From assembly GCF_023078495.1 (NCBI RefSeq), contig NZ_CP095742.1, positions 2,232,001-2,296,000 of the forward strand: DNA of 64,000 nt, written 5' to 3'. The translations under genes and the position numbers were made by a program. Positions 61,839 to 64,000 of this stretch are shown here, in pieces. The notes beneath the pieces are model-generated. The model was not told where the DNA came from. It ran no database searches and saw only the letters and a program-made list of their open reading frames with translations. Source of the DNA: Luteibacter aegosomatissinici. GTDB lineage: Bacteria; Pseudomonadota; Gammaproteobacteria; Xanthomonadales; Rhodanobacteraceae. Position 1 is the first letter of the stretch. Each line of letters starts with the position of its first letter.

Positions 61839-62390
61839 TCAGGCGGCGATCAGGTAAGCATCGGTGGTGACGACGTTTGCGTAGCCGAACTGCAGTGCCG
61901 CCATGAACGCGGCGTGCACCATCTTCGCCGGCACATCGACACCTTCGAACGACAGATCGCGCGTGGCGCACGCATCGTGAACCACCGTCGTCACGAAGCC
62001 GAAATCATCGGAAGCGCGGGTGACCGCATCGATACACATGTGGCTCATGTTACCGACCACCACGACATCCGTCACACCGTTTTTGTCGAGGAAGGATTTC
62101 AGTCCTGTCTCGCGGTACGGGTTCATGAAATGCTTGATGATCAACGTTTCGTCGGGAAGGTTCGCGACCTTGTCGTGGATCTGCACGCCGTGCGTGTCCT
62201 TCACGAAGAAGGCTGCATCCGGCTCAAGTGAATCGTGGCGGATGTGGACGACGAGATCACCCTGCTTGCGGGCGTGGGCGATGACGCGCGCCGCGTTATC
62301 GGCGGCCTGCTCGACATCCTTCAAAGGGAATTTGCCGGCGGGGAAATAGTCGTTCTGGATATCGACGACGATGATGGCTTTCTTGCTCAT
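61839..62390 (-). CDS. Isochorismatase-like cysteine hydrolase
   Basis: 183 residues. The catalytic triad is Asp10 (VVDIQNDYF), Lys86 (LIIKHF) and Cys119 (MSHMCIDAV), preceded by the cis-peptide region GNMSHMC. The family hydrolyses amides or vinyl ethers, such as nicotinamide, N-carbamoyl compounds or isochorismate; without siderophore genes here an amidase-type role is more likely. 67 bases separate it from the MFS gene downstream. Confidence 0.9.
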   Translation of the reverse strand: MSKKAIIVVDIQNDYFPAGKFPLKDVEQAADNAARVIAHARKQGDLVVHIRHDSLEPDAAFFVKDTHGVQIHDKVANLPDETLIIKHFMNPYRETGLKSFLDKNGVTDVVVVGNMSHMCIDAVTRASDDFGFVTTVVHDACATRDLSFEGVDVPAKMVHAAFMAALQFGYANVVTTDAYLIAA

Positions 62391-62707
62391 GGGGCTACTA
62401 CCAGGCGATGGGGTGGGGTACCTGGTGCGCCGGGGGGTCGCGCATGACGGGGATGGAGAAGCGCGTGGCGCACCAAGGCAGCGACATGATCGCGACCGCT
62501 GTCTCTTAAGAGAATCGCTGGCAGGCGGAATTCATTATTGCGCCGCTCGTAACGCTTCACGGCACGCAGGCGATTGTTCCGCGTAACGCAACGGCATCTT
62601 CCGCCGTACGTCGTTCTGCTATCGCCGCCATCGGCCTAGCTTATGAATCCTCCGCTCCCGGAGACACCTGCCCCCACGTACGTCACCGCCTTCCCGAGGA
62701 TTTCCCC
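62391..62707. other. Intergenic spacer, no gene seen
   Basis: 317 bases between divergent genes (cysteine hydrolase on the minus strand and cupin protein on the plus strand). It should hold both promoters. Apart from the GAGGAT ribosome-binding site before 62708, I see no clear operator, repeat or RNA gene. Confidence 0.6.
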
Positions 62708-63160
62708 ATGTATCTGAGCAACACAGTGAAACGCATCGCCATCGCTGCCGCCCTGGTCGCCGCAACCCCTGCCGCCTTCGCCGTTAGCAACGCCGATCTC
62801 TACGCCGACACCAGCAAGGTCGTGCCCGTCACCGACCTGAAGTTCTACCAGAACAAGGAGGGCCTCACGATCGCCAACGGCTGGGGCGATCCCGCCAATG
62901 GTGCGCACAGCAACTACATCAAGATGGCCGGCGGCACCGCCAGCGGCGTCCACACGCATAGCCAGTCGTACTACGGCGTGGTCATCGCCGGCGTGGTGGC
63001 AAACGAACCGCCGGGCTCGAAGCAGGATCGCCCGCTCGCCCCCGGTTCCTACTGGTACCAGAGGGGTAACGAGCCGCACGTGACCAAGTGCATCTCGCAG
63101 ACGGAGTGCATCTTCTTCGTTACCGCCAAGGGCGCGTTCGATTATCTGCCGGTGAAATAG
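62708..63160 (+). CDS. Exported cupin-domain protein
   Basis: 150 residues; ATG with GAGGA upstream. Signal peptide ends at TPAAFA. Cupin motif 1 is seen as SGVHTHSQSYYGVVIAG and motif 2 as GSYWYQRGNEPHVTKC, with His ligands for a metal. The C-terminal TECIFFVTAKGAFDYLPVK resembles the DUF4437-type secreted cupins. Its enzymatic activity cannot be assigned. Confidence 0.87.
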   Translation: MYLSNTVKRIAIAAALVAATPAAFAVSNADLYADTSKVVPVTDLKFYQNKEGLTIANGWGDPANGAHSNYIKMAGGTASGVHTHSQSYYGVVIAGVVANEPPGSKQDRPLAPGSYWYQRGNEPHVTKCISQTECIFFVTAKGAFDYLPVK

Positions 63161-63170
63161 GTTAGGTCAT

Positions 63171-63195
63171 GGGCCGTGTCCGACCGACACGGCCC
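63171..63195. other. Perfect 10-bp stem-loop after the cupin gene
   Basis: GGGCCGTGTC and GACACGGCCC flank the loop CGACC, 10 bases after the cupin stop. There is no following T-run, so it may be an operator, an RNA-stabilising hairpin or a Rho-assisted end rather than an intrinsic terminator. Confidence 0.5.
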
Positions 63196-63347
63196 GCGGC
63201 TCTGCTGCCTGCCCGGTGACCATCTGCAGCTAGCCGATGTACGATTCGCCGGGTAGGTCGTTAAGGGCGCCTCCCGACTTCGTGACATCGGCAGTGTGCT
63301 CGTGGCCGTCAGTGCAGTCCGCACGGTGCTCGTCATGGAACGTAGAT

Positions 63348-63785
63348 ATGCCTTCGGTTGAAAGTGAATTGGACGACAATGCCTACGATGAAATCGTTCG
63401 GCTATGCGAATCCGGCGACAAGCTGGATTCGATCGGTCGGTACGAAAGTGCCGTAGAGGAGTACAACAAGGCTTGGAAGCTTGTTCCCGAGCCAAAGAAC
63501 GAATGGGAGGCGTCGACGTGGATCCTTGCGGCTATAGGGGATGCCTGCTTCCTTCTGGGGAAGGCAAAGTCAGCTCGCCAGGCACTGGAATTTGCCATGA
63601 CCTGCCCAGGAGCGATAGGAAATCCGTTCCTTCACTTGCGCTTGGGTCAGGTGCTTCTCGATGCCGGCGAAGAAGACGCTGCGGCTGATGAATTGATGAG
63701 GGCTTACATGTGGGCTGGTAAAGAGATCTTCGAGAAAGATGATCAGAGGTATCTGACGTTCCTCGAGTCTCGAGCCCGGATCTGA
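63348..63785 (+). CDS. Small TPR-repeat protein
   Basis: 145 residues from ATG 63348. Acidic, with TPR-like helices: KLDSIGRYESAVEEYNKAWKL, WILAAIGDACFLLGKAKSA, PFLHLRLGQVLLDAGEEDAA and MRAYMWAGKEIF. No signal peptide. Such small solitary TPR proteins often sit next to polymorphic toxin genes as immunity or accessory proteins, but no toxin is visible here, so this is only a suggestion. The GC of this end of the window is lower than elsewhere, a sign of possible transfer. Confidence 0.75.
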   Translation: MPSVESELDDNAYDEIVRLCESGDKLDSIGRYESAVEEYNKAWKLVPEPKNEWEASTWILAAIGDACFLLGKAKSARQALEFAMTCPGAIGNPFLHLRLGQVLLDAGEEDAAADELMRAYMWAGKEIFEKDDQRYLTFLESRARI

Positions 63786-63850
63786 TGTTACATGAGCGCC
63801 TGACAATCGACGGACTTACGAGGCGGGACGACTAACGAGATGTGAAAGGT

Positions 63851-64000
63851 ATGCTTGAATCAATTCTCACCGGTGAGGCACCTAGTGCGTTGTTCAGACG
63901 TATTATCGAAGCTGACGCCTCGATATCGAACATCAGGCTTGGTGAGATTGTGCGGGACGAATTCGGCGGGCTATCTGGTCTTGCACAGCAAATCATCTGG
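63851..64000 (+). CDS. Unknown protein, truncated by the window edge
   Basis: Open frame from ATG 63851 (MLESILTGEAPSALFRRIIE) to the last base. It starts 65 bases after the TPR gene in the same direction. Fifty residues are visible with no recognised motif; the sequence is mixed alpha-helical, with neither signal peptide nor membrane segment. Low GC, like the TPR gene. Confidence 0.55.
   Translation, partial: MLESILTGEAPSALFRRIIEADASISNIRLGEIVRDEFGGLSGLAQQIIW

Overview
The window is high-GC gammaproteobacterial chromosome. Gene content (TonB receptor of the Xanthomonas/Caulobacter type, OprB porin, BvgS-like kinase, hybrid NRPS/PKS) and many REP palindromes of the type TGTAGGAGCGCGCTTGCGCG point to the Xanthomonadales, most likely Rhodanobacteraceae (Luteibacter/Dyella-like). 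This is inferred from gene content; no taxonomic marker was tested. No tRNA, rRNA, CRISPR array or intact insertion sequence was seen.

Region 1 (1-8.9 kb, minus strand) is the start of a natural-product cluster. A 2239-residue A-PCP-KS-AT-ACP-aminotransferase protein is followed, with an ATGA overlap, by a C-A NRPS that runs off the left edge. A 50-codon ORF is coupled to the front. Region 2 (8.9-14.4 kb, minus) holds two large Ig-like repeat proteins of lower GC. One is split by a -1 frameshift at a GGGAAAG heptamer, and a truncated copy of its 5' end lies beside the NRPS. Region 3 (14.6-24.8 kb) has a secreted protein, a membrane-anchored J-domain protein, exopolysaccharide genes (sugar transferase, UDP-sugar dehydrogenase), a GMC oxidoreductase, the Sfp-type phosphopantetheinyl transferase the NRPS/PKS needs, and a BvgA/BvgS-like two-component pair.

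Region 4 (25-38 kb) has an autotransporter with two compensating frameshifts, an aldo/keto reductase, a type II NADH dehydrogenase, argS, a 0.9-kb nest of inverted repeats, an Fe-S Fnr regulator, ompW, an AraC regulator and an S41 peptidase. Region 5 (38-47.8 kb) has a TonB receptor and a four-gene uptake/catabolism operon (amidohydrolase, dihydroxyphthalate decarboxylase-like protein, dctA, oprB) divergent from a LysR regulator with two HTH domains.

Region 6 (47.8-62.4 kb) is rich in small-molecule and stress enzymes: three alpha/beta hydrolases, an SDR lacking the catalytic Tyr, a tautomerase, an exported crotonase-fold protein, a catalase with an OxyR-like site, an HD hydrolase, a PNPOx/ferredoxin-reductase pair opposite a LysR gene, VOC and DinB proteins, an MFS exporter and a cysteine hydrolase. 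The right end (63.2-64 kb) drops in GC and carries a TPR protein and a truncated unknown gene.
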